From the NCBI RefSeq assembly GCF_900177405.1, contig NZ_LT840185.1, forward strand, positions 2,657,501 through 2,721,500: a stretch of DNA of 64,000 bases, written 5' to 3'. This DNA comes from Allosphingosinicella indica. Its GTDB lineage: Bacteria > Pseudomonadota > Alphaproteobacteria > Sphingomonadales > Sphingomonadaceae. A program made the position numbers and the translations under genes. Under the pieces are notes generated by a model. It was given only the letters and a program-made list of their open reading frames with translations, did not search any database and was not told where the DNA came from. Below are positions 35,701-44,495 of this stretch, piece after piece (the first letter of the stretch is position 1; each line of letters starts with the position of its first letter).

Positions 35701-36588
35701 TCAGGCTTTCGCCAGCCGGGTCAGTCTCTCACCGAGGAAATCGAGCACGGTCCGGATGCGCGGCACGTGGCGCAGGCGTTCGTGCGTCAGCAGCCACATC
35801 GCGGCCGGATCGCCTTCGCGGGGCGGCAGGCAGCGGATGAGATCGGGATCGCGGTCGGCGACGAAGCTCGGCAGGATCGCGAGCCCGATCCCCGACCGCA
35901 CCGCGGCGAGCAGCCCGATCACCGAGCCCTGATGCATCGCGACTGCGCCTTCGAGATCGTGGCGCTGCAGCCAGGCGCGATAGGCGCGCCACACCTTGTC
36001 CCCGCCCCCGCCGACGATCGGATGCTGCGCAAGTTGGTCGCGGCTGCGCGGGACGCCGTGCGCATCGGCAAAGGCGCGGCTGCAGTAGAGCGTCCAGGGA
36101 TCGTCGGCGACCTTGCGGCGGACAAGGCCCGGGCCGTCGGGCGCGGCGGCGTTGCGGAGCGCGATATCGGCAGCGCCGGCGGCGAGATCGCGCGGCTCCT
36201 CGCTCATGTCGAGCTCGATCTGAATGCCGGGGTGGGCGTCGTGCAGATCGCGGAGGATCGGCGGCAGGATGGTCACCGCGTAGATTTCGAGCGTGGTGAT
36301 CCGCACAGCGCCGCTGACGTCGCGCGCCGCGCCGGATGCGGCATCGGCGAAGCGTCCGGCGGCCGAAGCGACTTCCCGCGCAGCCTCGACCAGCGCCTGG
36401 CCGATCGGGGTCAGCGCATAGCCAGCCTGCCGCTTCTCGAACAAGGTCAGCCCGATCGCTGCCTCCAGCGCAGCGATGCGTCGCGCGACCGTGGTCTGGC
36501 TGACACGCAGCGCACGGGCGGCGGCGAGCGTGCTCCCCGCTTCGGCGACCGCCAGGAAGGCGCGCAGGTCGTTCCAATCGAACATCAT
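35701..36588 (-). CDS. LysR-family transcriptional regulator
   Basis: A 295-residue LTTR. The N-terminal winged helix-turn-helix is DWNDLRAFLAVAEAGSTLAAARALRVSQTTVARRIAALEAAIGLTLF; the effector domain follows from about residue 90 (VRITTLEIYAVTILPPIL, ADIALRNAAAPDGPGLVRRKVADDPWTLYCS). It belongs to the group without a strict tetramer tail. ATG at 36588 (or 36585) is chosen from the N-terminal pattern. It is divergent from a UrcA-family gene; a perfect inverted repeat in the 144-base gap is a good candidate operator, so it probably controls itself and urcA. Confidence 0.9.
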   Translation of the reverse strand: MMFDWNDLRAFLAVAEAGSTLAAARALRVSQTTVARRIAALEAAIGLTLFEKRQAGYALTPIGQALVEAAREVASAAGRFADAASGAARDVSGAVRITTLEIYAVTILPPILRDLHDAHPGIQIELDMSEEPRDLAAGAADIALRNAAAPDGPGLVRRKVADDPWTLYCSRAFADAHGVPRSRDQLAQHPIVGGGGDKVWRAYRAWLQRHDLEGAVAMHQGSVIGLLAAVRSGIGLAILPSFVADRDPDLIRCLPPREGDPAAMWLLTHERLRHVPRIRTVLDFLGERLTRLAKA

Positions 36589-36622
36589 CCCAATCCCAAT
36601 GCGCCATCCCGGTACCGCGATC

Positions 36623-36642
36623 ATTCTGCACTTTCGCAGAAT
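36623..36642. promoter_or_regulatory. Inverted repeat, candidate LysR operator
   Basis: ATTCTGC (36623-36629), 6-base spacer, GCAGAAT (36636-36642): a perfect 7-bp dyad that fits the LTTR T-N11-A pattern. It lies 35 bases upstream of the regulator's start codon and about 90 bases upstream of urcA. Confidence 0.55.
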
Positions 36643-36732
36643 GGTCGCGCAACATCGTTGCTCCCGCGGCCGCGGACGGCGGACTATCTGGGCACTCCGC
36701 CGGCACGATCCGGCGCCAAGCGGAGACATACA

Positions 36733-37050
36733 ATGCGAAACGCCCTCTTCCTTCTCGCGCTGACCGGTGCAGCCGTCACCGCGCCCGCGTCGGCTCAGCT
36801 CGCCGCGCAACCCTCGCTAGTGGTGCTCACCGTCGACCTCGATCTCACGTCTGCAAATGGCCGCGCGCGGCTCGACCAGCGCATCGCGCGTGCCGTGCGC
36901 GAGGTGTGCGGGCATCCGTCGGACGCGGACGCCGAGGGGCGCAGCAAGGTCCGCGAGTGCCGGGACGCGACGCTGGCCGCGATTTCCGAGCAACGCGCGA
37001 TCGCGATAGCCGCGGCCGAGCGTCCGGTGCGGCTCGCCGGATCGCAGTGA
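36733..37050 (+). CDS. UrcA-family exported small protein
   Basis: A 105-residue protein with a signal peptide (LFLLALTGAAVTAPASAQ). The mature part has the UrcA pattern: VDLDLTSANGRARLDQRIARAVREVCGHPSDADAEGR (two Cys likely disulfide-linked: one in REVCG and one in VRECRDA) and a C-terminal Ala-rich helix. The family is common in Sphingomonadales and of unknown function. CGGAG lies about 8 bases before the ATG. It is divergent from the LysR regulator and convergent with otsA (4-base gap). Confidence 0.82.
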   Translation: MRNALFLLALTGAAVTAPASAQLAAQPSLVVLTVDLDLTSANGRARLDQRIARAVREVCGHPSDADAEGRSKVRECRDATLAAISEQRAIAIAAAERPVRLAGSQ

Positions 37051-37054
37051 CGGG

Positions 37055-38440
37055 TCAGGCGGCCACCTTGACCCCTTCGAGCGCCGCGACGAAATCGCGC
37101 CGCCAGGCGACGACGTCGTCGCGCTTGACGCTTTCGATGAGCGCATTCCAGCGGCGGATGCGCTCCTCCCGCGGCATTTCGAGCGCCGAGCGGATCGCGT
37201 CGGACAGCTCGTCCTTGCTGTAGGGATTGATGATGATCGCCTCGCGAAGCTGGTGCGCGGCGCCCGCGAAGCGCGAAAGGATGAGGACGCCGGGATCGTC
37301 GGGGTTTTGTGAGGCGACATATTCCTTGGCGACTAGATTCATGCCGTCGCGCAAGGGGGTGACCAGCGCGACATCCGCAGCGCGGTAGAAGCCGGCGAGC
37401 GCGGCGCGGCCATAACCCTGGTTGACATAGCGGATCGGCACCCAGTCGACATGCGCGAACTCGCCGTTGATGCGTCCGCTCAATTCGTCGAGCCGCTCAC
37501 GGATAGCTTCATAAGCGTGGACTTCGCCGCGCGAGGGCGGCGCAATTTGGAGCAAGGTCACATTGCCGCGCCAATTGTCATTCTCTTCCAGGAAGCGGCG
37601 GTAGCCGTTGAACCGTTCCTCGATGCCCTTCGAATAATCGAGCCGGTCGACGCCGATGATGACCTTCTTGAGTTCAGCAGAGTCCTGAAGCGTCGCGCAG
37701 GCCTCGGCGGCTTCCTGACTGGCGGCGGTGTCGGCGAAATCCTTGTAATCGACGCCGATCGGAAAAGCCGCGGCCCTGAGTGTGCGATCGCCGACACGGA
37801 CAGTGCCGTCGGGGTCCACGGTGCCGCCAAGCTCCTCCTCGATATAGTGGCGGAAAGAGAGCAACCATTCCTCGGTCTGAAAGCCGATGAGATCATAGGC
37901 TAGCATTGAGCGCACCAACCGCTGGTGAAACGGCAGCGCCGTCAGGAGGCGCGCCGGCGGCCACGGCGTGTGCAGGAAGAAGCCGATCCGGTTCTTGAGC
38001 CCGCGTTGGCGAAGCTGCTGGCCGAGCGGGATGAGATGATAATCGTGCACCCAGACGAGATCGTCGGGCTCGATCAGCGGCGCGACCGTCTCGGCAAAAC
38101 GCTCGTTGACCCGCTCGTAGCCGCTGCCGAAACTGCGGTCATATTCGGCGAGATCGATGCGATAGTGAAAGAGCGGCCACAGCGTCTTGTTGGCATAGCC
38201 GTTGTAATATTCGTCGACGTCCTGCCCTTCGAGGTCGATCGTCGCAGTGGTCACGCCCTCGTGCCGCTGCAGATCGATGTGGCCGGTGAAATGATCGGTC
38301 ATGCCGCCCGACCAGCCGAACCAGATGCCGCGATATTCACGCAGCGCCGCGGCGAGCGCGACCGCAAGCCCGCCCTGCGATCCGCCGCTTTGGCCCTTGG
38401 GCGCCGAGACGCGGTTGGAAATGACGATCAGGCGGCTCAC
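37055..38440 (-). CDS. otsA: Trehalose-6-phosphate synthase
   Basis: A 461-residue GT20 enzyme joining UDP-glucose and glucose-6-phosphate. Marks: [102 protein letters not shown] and [12 protein letters not shown]. The start is a GTG at 38440 that overlaps the preceding stop (GTGA). It is the last gene of otsB-GH15-otsA, so trehalose synthesis is complete here; a stress (osmotic/desiccation) role is usual. Confidence 0.95.
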   Translation of the reverse strand: MSRLIVISNRVSAPKGQSGGSQGGLAVALAAALREYRGIWFGWSGGMTDHFTGHIDLQRHEGVTTATIDLEGQDVDEYYNGYANKTLWPLFHYRIDLAEYDRSFGSGYERVNERFAETVAPLIEPDDLVWVHDYHLIPLGQQLRQRGLKNRIGFFLHTPWPPARLLTALPFHQRLVRSMLAYDLIGFQTEEWLLSFRHYIEEELGGTVDPDGTVRVGDRTLRAAAFPIGVDYKDFADTAASQEAAEACATLQDSAELKKVIIGVDRLDYSKGIEERFNGYRRFLEENDNWRGNVTLLQIAPPSRGEVHAYEAIRERLDELSGRINGEFAHVDWVPIRYVNQGYGRAALAGFYRAADVALVTPLRDGMNLVAKEYVASQNPDDPGVLILSRFAGAAHQLREAIIINPYSKDELSDAIRSALEMPREERIRRWNALIESVKRDDVVAWRRDFVAALEGVKVAA

Positions 38441-40227
38441 CGTATCGCGCTCCACGGCCGGGAGAGCAGCCCGGCGCAATTGATCAGGCCGACGAGCGAA
38501 TAAGTCTGCGGATAATTGCCCCACAGTTCGCCGGTCGTGAAATCGGTGTCCTCGGATAGCAGCCCGGCGGGGGTGCGCCGCTCAAGCATGTTAAGGTAAA
38601 GCGCCCGCGCTTCCTCCTCGCGGCCGACGAGATGCAGCGCCTCGATCAGCCAGAAGGTGCAGAAGTTGAACGCGGTTTCGGGCAGGCCGAAATCGTCCTC
38701 CGCGGCATAGCGCAGCATATGTTCGCCGCGCCGCAGCCCCTTCTCGACCGCGGCGAAGGTGGCGAGGAAGCGGGGATCGTCGCGGCCGAGGAATTGCATG
38801 TCGATGAGCTGGAGCAGGCTCGCGTCAAGCTCGTCACCGCCAAACGTAGCCGCGAACCGCTCCTCGCCGGCGTGCCAGGCCTTCTCCTCGATGACGGCGC
38901 GCACTTCGTCGGCACGCTCGCGCCAGTAGGAGGCGCGCTCGTCCAGGCCCATCGCGTCCGCCGCCTTGGCGAGCCGGTCGCACGCCGCCCAGCACATCAC
39001 CGAACTGTAGGTGTGGACGCTGGTGCGCGTGCGGAATTCCCATAGCCCCGCATCGGGCTGGTCATACATCTCGAACGCGCGCGCTCCGACCCGCTCCAGC
39101 GCCGTGAAATCGTCGGTCGTTGCCTTGCGCAATAGCCGCTCGTCGAAGAAAGCTTGGACGTTGGAAAGGACGATCTGGCCATAGGCATCGTGCTGGATCT
39201 GGGTGTAGGCGGCGTTGCCGACGCGCACCGGGCCCATGCCGCGATAGCCCGCCAGCCCTTCGGCCACCCACTCCTCCAGCTTCGGATCGCCATTGACGGT
39301 GTAGAGCGGCTGGATGTGGCCGCCCTGCGCCTCGTCGACGATGTTGCGCAGGTAGGAGAGGTAATTCTCCAGCACGTCGAGCGCGCCCAGCCGGTTGAGC
39401 GCCTGGACGGTGTAATAAGCGTCGCGGATCCAGCAGTAGCGATAGTCCCAGTTGCGGCCGGAACTCGCCGCCTCCGGAATCGAAGTGGTCATTGCGGCGA
39501 CGATCGCGCCAGTCTCCTCATGCTGGCAGAGCTTGAGCGTGATCGCGGCGCGGATCACGACCTTCTGCCACTCCAAAGGAATGGCGAGGCCGCGCACCCA
39601 CAGCCGCCATTCGTCCGACGTCTGGTGAAGCATTGCCGCAAGCGTATGGCCGACATTGCCGACGAACGGCTCGTCGGGTCCGAGAAAGAAATGATGCGCC
39701 TTCTCGACCCGGAACGCGCGCCCTTCGAGAACGTGGCCGATCGGCGCGTCCGTGGTGAGGCGAAGCGGCTGGGGCTTGAGCAGATAGCGGATGTGGTTGG
39801 TGCCGTTGGTCCGCTCGGCCGCTTCCGATCCCCAATTCTTCGCTGGATTGAGCCGCACGCGCATCCGCGGCGCGCCCGAGACGGGGCGGACAATGCGGAC
39901 GAACGCCACCGGCCGATACATCCGGCCGGAGCGCGGAAAGCGCGGGCAGAAGTCGAGTATTTCGATCGCGCCGCCATCGGTGTCGGTGATCCGCGTCGAG
40001 AGGATTGGCGTGTTGCCGAGATAGCGCTGCTCGACCTTGTCCTGATTTTCGAGCGTGATGCGCCATTCGCCGAGCGCACTCTCGCCGTCGCTGCGCGGCT
40101 CGAGCAGGCCGCAGAACAGAGGGTCGCCGTCGATCCGCGGCGCGCAACCCCAGACGAAGGTGCCCGTGTCGTCGATCAGCGCGCTCACCTGGCAATTGCC
40201 GATCGGCCAGAGCGACAGGTTCCTCAT
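38437..40227 (-). CDS. GH15 family glucoamylase/trehalase-like glycoside hydrolase
   Basis: A 596-residue, cytosolic (no signal peptide) GH15 protein. An N-terminal beta-sandwich (ALIDDTGTFVWGCAPRIDGDPLFCGLL) precedes the (alpha/alpha)6 barrel with NWDYRYCWIRDAYYTVQALNRLGALDV, GLAGYRGMGPVRVGNAA and the C-terminal TTGELWGNYPQTYSLVGLINCAGLLS. Some bacterial members are trehalases or trehalose-linked glucosidases. It sits between otsB and otsA with 4-base overlaps on both sides, so it is locked to trehalose metabolism: turnover of trehalose or trimming of a trehalose-based glucan is the likely role. Confidence 0.9.
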   Translation of the reverse strand: MRNLSLWPIGNCQVSALIDDTGTFVWGCAPRIDGDPLFCGLLEPRSDGESALGEWRITLENQDKVEQRYLGNTPILSTRITDTDGGAIEILDFCPRFPRSGRMYRPVAFVRIVRPVSGAPRMRVRLNPAKNWGSEAAERTNGTNHIRYLLKPQPLRLTTDAPIGHVLEGRAFRVEKAHHFFLGPDEPFVGNVGHTLAAMLHQTSDEWRLWVRGLAIPLEWQKVVIRAAITLKLCQHEETGAIVAAMTTSIPEAASSGRNWDYRYCWIRDAYYTVQALNRLGALDVLENYLSYLRNIVDEAQGGHIQPLYTVNGDPKLEEWVAEGLAGYRGMGPVRVGNAAYTQIQHDAYGQIVLSNVQAFFDERLLRKATTDDFTALERVGARAFEMYDQPDAGLWEFRTRTSVHTYSSVMCWAACDRLAKAADAMGLDERASYWRERADEVRAVIEEKAWHAGEERFAATFGGDELDASLLQLIDMQFLGRDDPRFLATFAAVEKGLRRGEHMLRYAAEDDFGLPETAFNFCTFWLIEALHLVGREEEARALYLNMLERRTPAGLLSEDTDFTTGELWGNYPQTYSLVGLINCAGLLSRPWSAIR

Positions 40228-40961
40228 CTTGCTCCCTCTTCAAGCCAGGCCGCTACCGCCGCGACATCGGCGAGACGCCAGCGCGCCGCGGTCTTGCGCG
40301 GCGGACCGACGAGTATGCCGGCGCCGTTGATCGACGCGGCTGCGGCGAACGCGTCTTCATCGGTAAGATCGTCTCCCACGAAGAGAGGACGCGCGCCCGC
40401 GAACTTCGGTTCCCTCATCAAGCGGCGAAGCGCAGCGCCCTTGTCGGCCCCGCGCGGGCGCAGCTCTGCCACCATCTTGCCGCGCTGGAGGACGAAGCCG
40501 TCGCCCTCGGCCAGCTCGGTCATCAGAGCGATCACGGCATCCTGGGCCTCAGGCACGCGGCGATAGTGGACGGCGATACCAGCCGGCTTTTCTTCGACGA
40601 TCAGCAAGGGAAAACGCGTAGCCAGCGCACGCACTGCGATCCGCGCGGCGGACAGCGATTCCGGCGTCTCGACTGGGAGCGACGTGCCGTCGCCCAGGCG
40701 CAGCTCGGCACCGTGCGAGCCGGAGACAGCGAAGCCGCGGCAATCGAGATGGCGTTCGAGATCGGCGAGCGCGCGGCCCGAGATGATCCCGATGCGTCCG
40801 TCGAGTCGTTCTCCCAGCCGGGTCAGCAGGCGCGGCAGATGATGCGGCACCGAAATCGCGTCGGGCGCTTCGGCAAGCTCGACGAGCGTCCCGTCGAAAT
40901 CGAGGAACAGCGCCACGTCGGGCGCAAGCGGCGGTGGGGGGGAGAGATCGGTTATTGGCAC
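40224..40961 (-). CDS. otsB: Trehalose-6-phosphate phosphatase
   Basis: A 245-residue HAD phosphatase. Motif I is FLDFDGTLVEL with nucleophile Asp21 and acid Asp23; GIISGRALADLERHL, GSHGAELRLGDG, and the C-terminal FVGDDLTDEDAFAAA (motif IV) complete the site. Removes phosphate from trehalose-6-phosphate. The first gene of the leftward trehalose operon; its stop overlaps the GH15 start (ATGA). Confidence 0.95.
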   Translation of the reverse strand: MPITDLSPPPPLAPDVALFLDFDGTLVELAEAPDAISVPHHLPRLLTRLGERLDGRIGIISGRALADLERHLDCRGFAVSGSHGAELRLGDGTSLPVETPESLSAARIAVRALATRFPLLIVEEKPAGIAVHYRRVPEAQDAVIALMTELAEGDGFVLQRGKMVAELRPRGADKGAALRRLMREPKFAGARPLFVGDDLTDEDAFAAAASINGAGILVGPPRKTAARWRLADVAAVAAWLEEGAR

Positions 40962-40985
40962 GAAGCAGACAGAAGCGTCAGACCC

Positions 40986-41474
40986 TCAATCGAGTTCCTC
41001 GCCCGGCTTCAGACCGTAAAGATTGCGTGCCTCGATGAAGCCCGCCTTGCCTTTCACGTCGAGCCGGCACCAGCCCGCCTTGCAGCGGCTGATCCGGCCG
41101 ACGACGCCAGGCTGCACGCGATAGGCGACAGGCGCGCCGGCCTCCGGCTTCTTGTGCATCGTGAGTTCGCCCGATCCCTGCACGATGGCGGTGCGCGTGT
41201 CGCTCAACAGGTTGACGAGCATCCAGCCCTCGGTGCCGCCCGGATCGCGGATCTTGCGCCAATTGGGGTAGACTTCGATCACCTCGATGGGGAGATCGGC
41301 GCGCTGGTAGAGCCAAGTGGCGGGAAAGTTGCGTCCCGGGCCGGTGCGCATCAGCGCCTTGCCCGCGGAGATCGAAGCCCAATAGGGCGTCTTACGCTTT
41401 TCCTGCGCTGCCGCCGGCATCGCGGCCAGCGCCACCGCGGTGATTGCGGCAGCAAGCATCGCGGGCCTCAACAT
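40986..41474 (-). CDS. Exported SH3-like (bacterial SH3) domain protein
   Basis: A 162-residue protein. A signal peptide (AAAITAVALAAMPAAAQ) leads to an SH3b pattern: SAGKALMRTGPGRNFPATWLYQRADLPIEVIEVYPNWRKIRDPGGTEGWMLVNLL (shown here as consecutive family features), and a second weaker repeat (KPEAGAPVAYRVQPGVVGRISRCKAGWCRLDVKGKAGFIEARNLYGL). Such proteins bind cell-wall or peptide ligands in the periplasm. The ATG at 41474 has GGGAGG 6 bases upstream, so the longer frame to 41534 is rejected. Lies 24 bases beyond otsB's start, same direction. Confidence 0.82.
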   Translation of the reverse strand: MLRPAMLAAAITAVALAAMPAAAQEKRKTPYWASISAGKALMRTGPGRNFPATWLYQRADLPIEVIEVYPNWRKIRDPGGTEGWMLVNLLSDTRTAIVQGSGELTMHKKPEAGAPVAYRVQPGVVGRISRCKAGWCRLDVKGKAGFIEARNLYGLKPGEELD

Positions 41475-41565
41475 GACGTGCCTCCCCTCGCGGTCCACGC
41501 GCCAGCCATAGGCCCGCAACCCGCGTCTGTTCAACCGGTGTGGACGATATGTCCCGGCGCTGGAC

Positions 41566-42975
41566 TCAGTCGCCGGTCAGGATGCGGTCGACGAGCTGCT
41601 TCACCGTCGGCACGAATCCGTTCGAGTAGAAGGGATCCTTGCGGAAGCGGAACGCGGCGTGGCCCGCGAACATGAGATTCTCCTCGACCGGCCCGCCGTG
41701 CGCGATGTCCTGCAGCGTCTTCTGGATGCAGAAGCTGCGCGGATCGGCGAGACGGCCGGTCGAGTTCTTCTCGTTGTCCGCCCAGGACGAAAAGGCGCAC
41801 TGGCTGAGGCAGCCCATGCAATCCGCCTGGTCCTTGCGGATGATCGTCTTTTCCTCGGGCGTCACGAAGACGAGCGTTTCGTCGGGCGTCTTCACCGCCT
41901 CGGTGAAGCCCTGCGCGTACCATTCGCGTGCGTGGAGGAGATCGCCGCGCGTTACCCAATGGTTCTTCTTGGTGCCGATGCCGACGTCGAGCTCGAACGC
42001 ATGGTCGCCGAGCGATTCCTTGGTGAATGCAATCTGGCGGTGCGAGCGTGCCTCGAGATTGCGCAGGAACGGATTGCGGACCGCGGAGGAATAAAAGCCG
42101 GTCGGCGAGAAGCGGTGGAGCAGCACGTCGCCCTCCTCCAGCGTCATCAGCCGCGCCTTCCAATCATCGGGGATCGGGCTTTCCTGGGTGAGCAGCGGCC
42201 GGGTGCCGAACTGGAAGGCGATCTGGCCGAGCTCCGGATTGTCGATCCAGTCGTTCCATTCCTTGAGGTTCCAGACGCCGCCCGCCATGACGATCGGGAC
42301 TTCGTCGGAAATGCCGCCGGCGCGCATCGCATCGCGCAGCGCCTTGACGCGCGGATAGGGATCCTGCGGCTGGAGTGGGTCTTCGGCATTGGACAGACCA
42401 TTGTGGCCGCCCGCGAGCCAGGGATCCTCGTAGACCACCGCCGCGAGCCAGTCCGCGGCCTTCGAATAGGCGCGTTTCCAGAGCGCGCTGAACGCGCGTG
42501 CGGAACTGATGATCGGCAGATAGTTGACGCCGTAGGAGGCGGCGATCTCGGAGAGCTTGTAGGGCATGCCCGCGCCGCAGGTGACACCCGCAACGAGACC
42601 CTTTGTCCGTTCGAGAACGCCGTGGAGCACGCGCTGCGCACCGCCCATTTCCCATAGCACGTTGATGTTGATCGCGCCCTTGCCGCCGGCCATGTCATAG
42701 GCGCGGCGCACCTGCTCGACTGCGCCGTCGACGGCGTAGCGGATCAGCTCCTCGTGCCGGTCGCGCCGGGTGAGCGCATTGTAGACCTGCGGCACGATGC
42801 GGCCTTCCGGATCGTAGCTGTCGGCGTTGACGGCGGAGACGGTGCCGATGCCGCCGGCCGCGGCCCACGCGCCCGAACTCATGTGATTGGTCGCCGATAC
42901 GCCCTTGCCGCCCTCTACGAGCGGCCAGACTTCGCGGCCAGCGTAGCGGATGGGCCTCAGACCCTTGAACATCAT
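41566..42975 (-). CDS. Nitronate monooxygenase (2-nitropropane dioxygenase) family flavoprotein with Cys-rich C-terminus
   Basis: A 469-residue protein, about 120 residues longer than common nitronate monooxygenases. The FMN TIM barrel shows TNHMSSGAWAAAGGIGTVSAVN near the start, GVTCGAGMPYKLSEIAASYG, VYEDPWLAGGHNGLSN and VPIVMAGGVWNL; IAFQFGTRPLL is the phosphate-end strand. The C-terminal third contains ADCMGCLSQCAF and a later Cys (RSFCIQK), a pattern that could hold an iron-sulfur cluster. It may be a reductase acting on an enoyl/nitro substrate. Stands alone, followed by a 57-base gap. Confidence 0.82.
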   Translation of the reverse strand: MMFKGLRPIRYAGREVWPLVEGGKGVSATNHMSSGAWAAAGGIGTVSAVNADSYDPEGRIVPQVYNALTRRDRHEELIRYAVDGAVEQVRRAYDMAGGKGAININVLWEMGGAQRVLHGVLERTKGLVAGVTCGAGMPYKLSEIAASYGVNYLPIISSARAFSALWKRAYSKAADWLAAVVYEDPWLAGGHNGLSNAEDPLQPQDPYPRVKALRDAMRAGGISDEVPIVMAGGVWNLKEWNDWIDNPELGQIAFQFGTRPLLTQESPIPDDWKARLMTLEEGDVLLHRFSPTGFYSSAVRNPFLRNLEARSHRQIAFTKESLGDHAFELDVGIGTKKNHWVTRGDLLHAREWYAQGFTEAVKTPDETLVFVTPEEKTIIRKDQADCMGCLSQCAFSSWADNEKNSTGRLADPRSFCIQKTLQDIAHGGPVEENLMFAGHAAFRFRKDPFYSNGFVPTVKQLVDRILTGD

Positions 42976-43032
42976 GCCTCCGAATTGACGAAAGCCCGTC
43001 TATAGGCACGACGAGGCGTTAGCGCAAAAAGA

Positions 43033-44172
43033 TCAGCCGCGCGGCCGATACAACGCGCCGGGGCGGCTGATCGCTCCCTCGTAAAGCGCGGCATAATCGC
43101 GGATCATCGCATCCTCGTCATGCTCCGCGACAGCGCGCGCGCGATTAGCGGCCCCGATCGTCCGGCGCAGATCGCGCCGCTCGGCGAGCGTGCGGAGCGC
43201 AGCCGCGAAACCGGCCTCGTCTTCGGGCGCGACGATCAGCGGGCGATTGTCGTCCGCGACCATCGCGGGCACGTCGCCGACGGCCGTCGCGACCACCGGA
43301 AGGCCGGCCGCCATCGCCTCGATCAGCGAGATCGGCGCCTGCTCGCTGTCCGACGAGAGCGCGAAGATATCGAAATGACCGATCCAGCGGTGCGGATCGG
43401 CAAGGAAGCCGGGAAGCAGCACGCGGTTGCCGATGCCGAGCGCGCCCGCCTCGCGCGCGATCCGCTCCGCCTCCGGCCCCTCGCCGACGATGACGAGCCG
43501 CGCATCGGCGAGATCCGCGGCGGCGAAGCAGCGTACGAGGCGCGGAAGATTCTTGACTGCGCGGAGGCCCGCGACGGTGCCGACGACCAGCTCGCCCGGG
43601 CGACGCTCGAAGCCGGGGATCGCGCCCGGCTCGGGCGGCTGCGCATAACGGCCCACCGCAATGCCGTTTGCGATGAGCACGATACGCTCGGCAGGCTGCG
43701 CCCAGGCCGTGCGCGCGACCGTTTCGAGGCGCGCGGAGGGCACGACGAGGCGGTGCGTACCCGATAGCCCCAGCCGCCGGTAGAGGTTGCGGCGCGGCTT
43801 GAGCCGCGCGGCCTCGTCTTCGTTGAAACCGTCCTCGTGATGGATGAGCGGCGGGCCGCCGAAGAGATAGCGCGCCATCACCGCATCGAACGCGCCCCAA
43901 TTGTAGCTGAGCACCAGATCGAAGCGTTTGAGATACCGCGAAAGGCGGAACAGCCGCGGCAGGCCCGGCATCCCGGTGAGCGGAGGCGCATCGTCAGGAT
44001 ATTGAGCGACGACACCCTGCGCCACCGCGTCGCGCGCCTCGAGACGATCGGGCATGGCGGAGAGGATGCTATGCTCCGCGGCATCGCCAAAGGCATTCAT
44101 CAGGCGGGTCGCGCGCGCCTCCTTCCCGCCGAGCGAGAAGGTGGAATGGGCGTGGAGGATGCGCACGGGCAT
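43033..44172 (-). CDS. Group 1 (GT4-like) glycosyltransferase
   Basis: A 379-residue GT-B enzyme. N-terminal Rossmann start RILHAHSTFSLGGKEARATRL; C-terminal donor domain with VVGTVAGLRAVKNLPRLVRCF, RLVIVGEGPEAERI, VLLPGFLADPHRWIGHFDIFALSSDSEQAPISLIEAMAAGLPVVAT (E-x7-E region). No membrane helix. Probably adds a sugar in exopolysaccharide or lipid-linked glycan synthesis, but no other polysaccharide genes flank it and acceptor/donor cannot be read. ATG with no strong ribosome-binding site. Confidence 0.88.
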   Translation of the reverse strand: MPVRILHAHSTFSLGGKEARATRLMNAFGDAAEHSILSAMPDRLEARDAVAQGVVAQYPDDAPPLTGMPGLPRLFRLSRYLKRFDLVLSYNWGAFDAVMARYLFGGPPLIHHEDGFNEDEAARLKPRRNLYRRLGLSGTHRLVVPSARLETVARTAWAQPAERIVLIANGIAVGRYAQPPEPGAIPGFERRPGELVVGTVAGLRAVKNLPRLVRCFAAADLADARLVIVGEGPEAERIAREAGALGIGNRVLLPGFLADPHRWIGHFDIFALSSDSEQAPISLIEAMAAGLPVVATAVGDVPAMVADDNRPLIVAPEDEAGFAAALRTLAERRDLRRTIGAANRARAVAEHDEDAMIRDYAALYEGAISRPGALYRPRG

Positions 44173-44225
44173 GGCCGCCTTATGCCCCGACGGGGCGGCG
44201 CCGTCATCCGTGGCCTGCCATTCCG

Positions 44226-44495
44226 TCAGTGCAGCAGATTCTCGCGATGCGCCTCGGCCATCTTCACTTCCTGCCAGAAGACGTCGAGGAGACCGCTGAG
44301 CTCGGCTATATGCGGCACGTCGTGGCGGCGGACGCAGCGATACTTCTTAGTGAGCATCGCGACTTCCGCGAGGATCAGCCGAGCCACCTCGCCATGGGCA
44401 TCGAGCGAGGGGATGGCGTCATAGGCCTCGAAGGTCTCGGCGCGTTCGAGCGCATCCTTGTTGGCCACATCGAGTGTCTTGGTTTCGGGGGTCAT
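44226..44495 (-). CDS. Conserved-looking small soluble protein, unknown
   Basis: An 89-residue, charged, mostly helical protein (VANKDALERAETFEAYDAIPSLDAHGEVARLILAEVAML) ending AEAHRENLLH. No family recognised. Its start overlaps the stop of the upstream gene by 4 bases (ATGA), so the two form an operon. Codon use matches the neighbours, so it is likely real. Confidence 0.65.
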   Translation of the reverse strand: MTPETKTLDVANKDALERAETFEAYDAIPSLDAHGEVARLILAEVAMLTKKYRCVRRHDVPHIAELSGLLDVFWQEVKMAEAHRENLLH

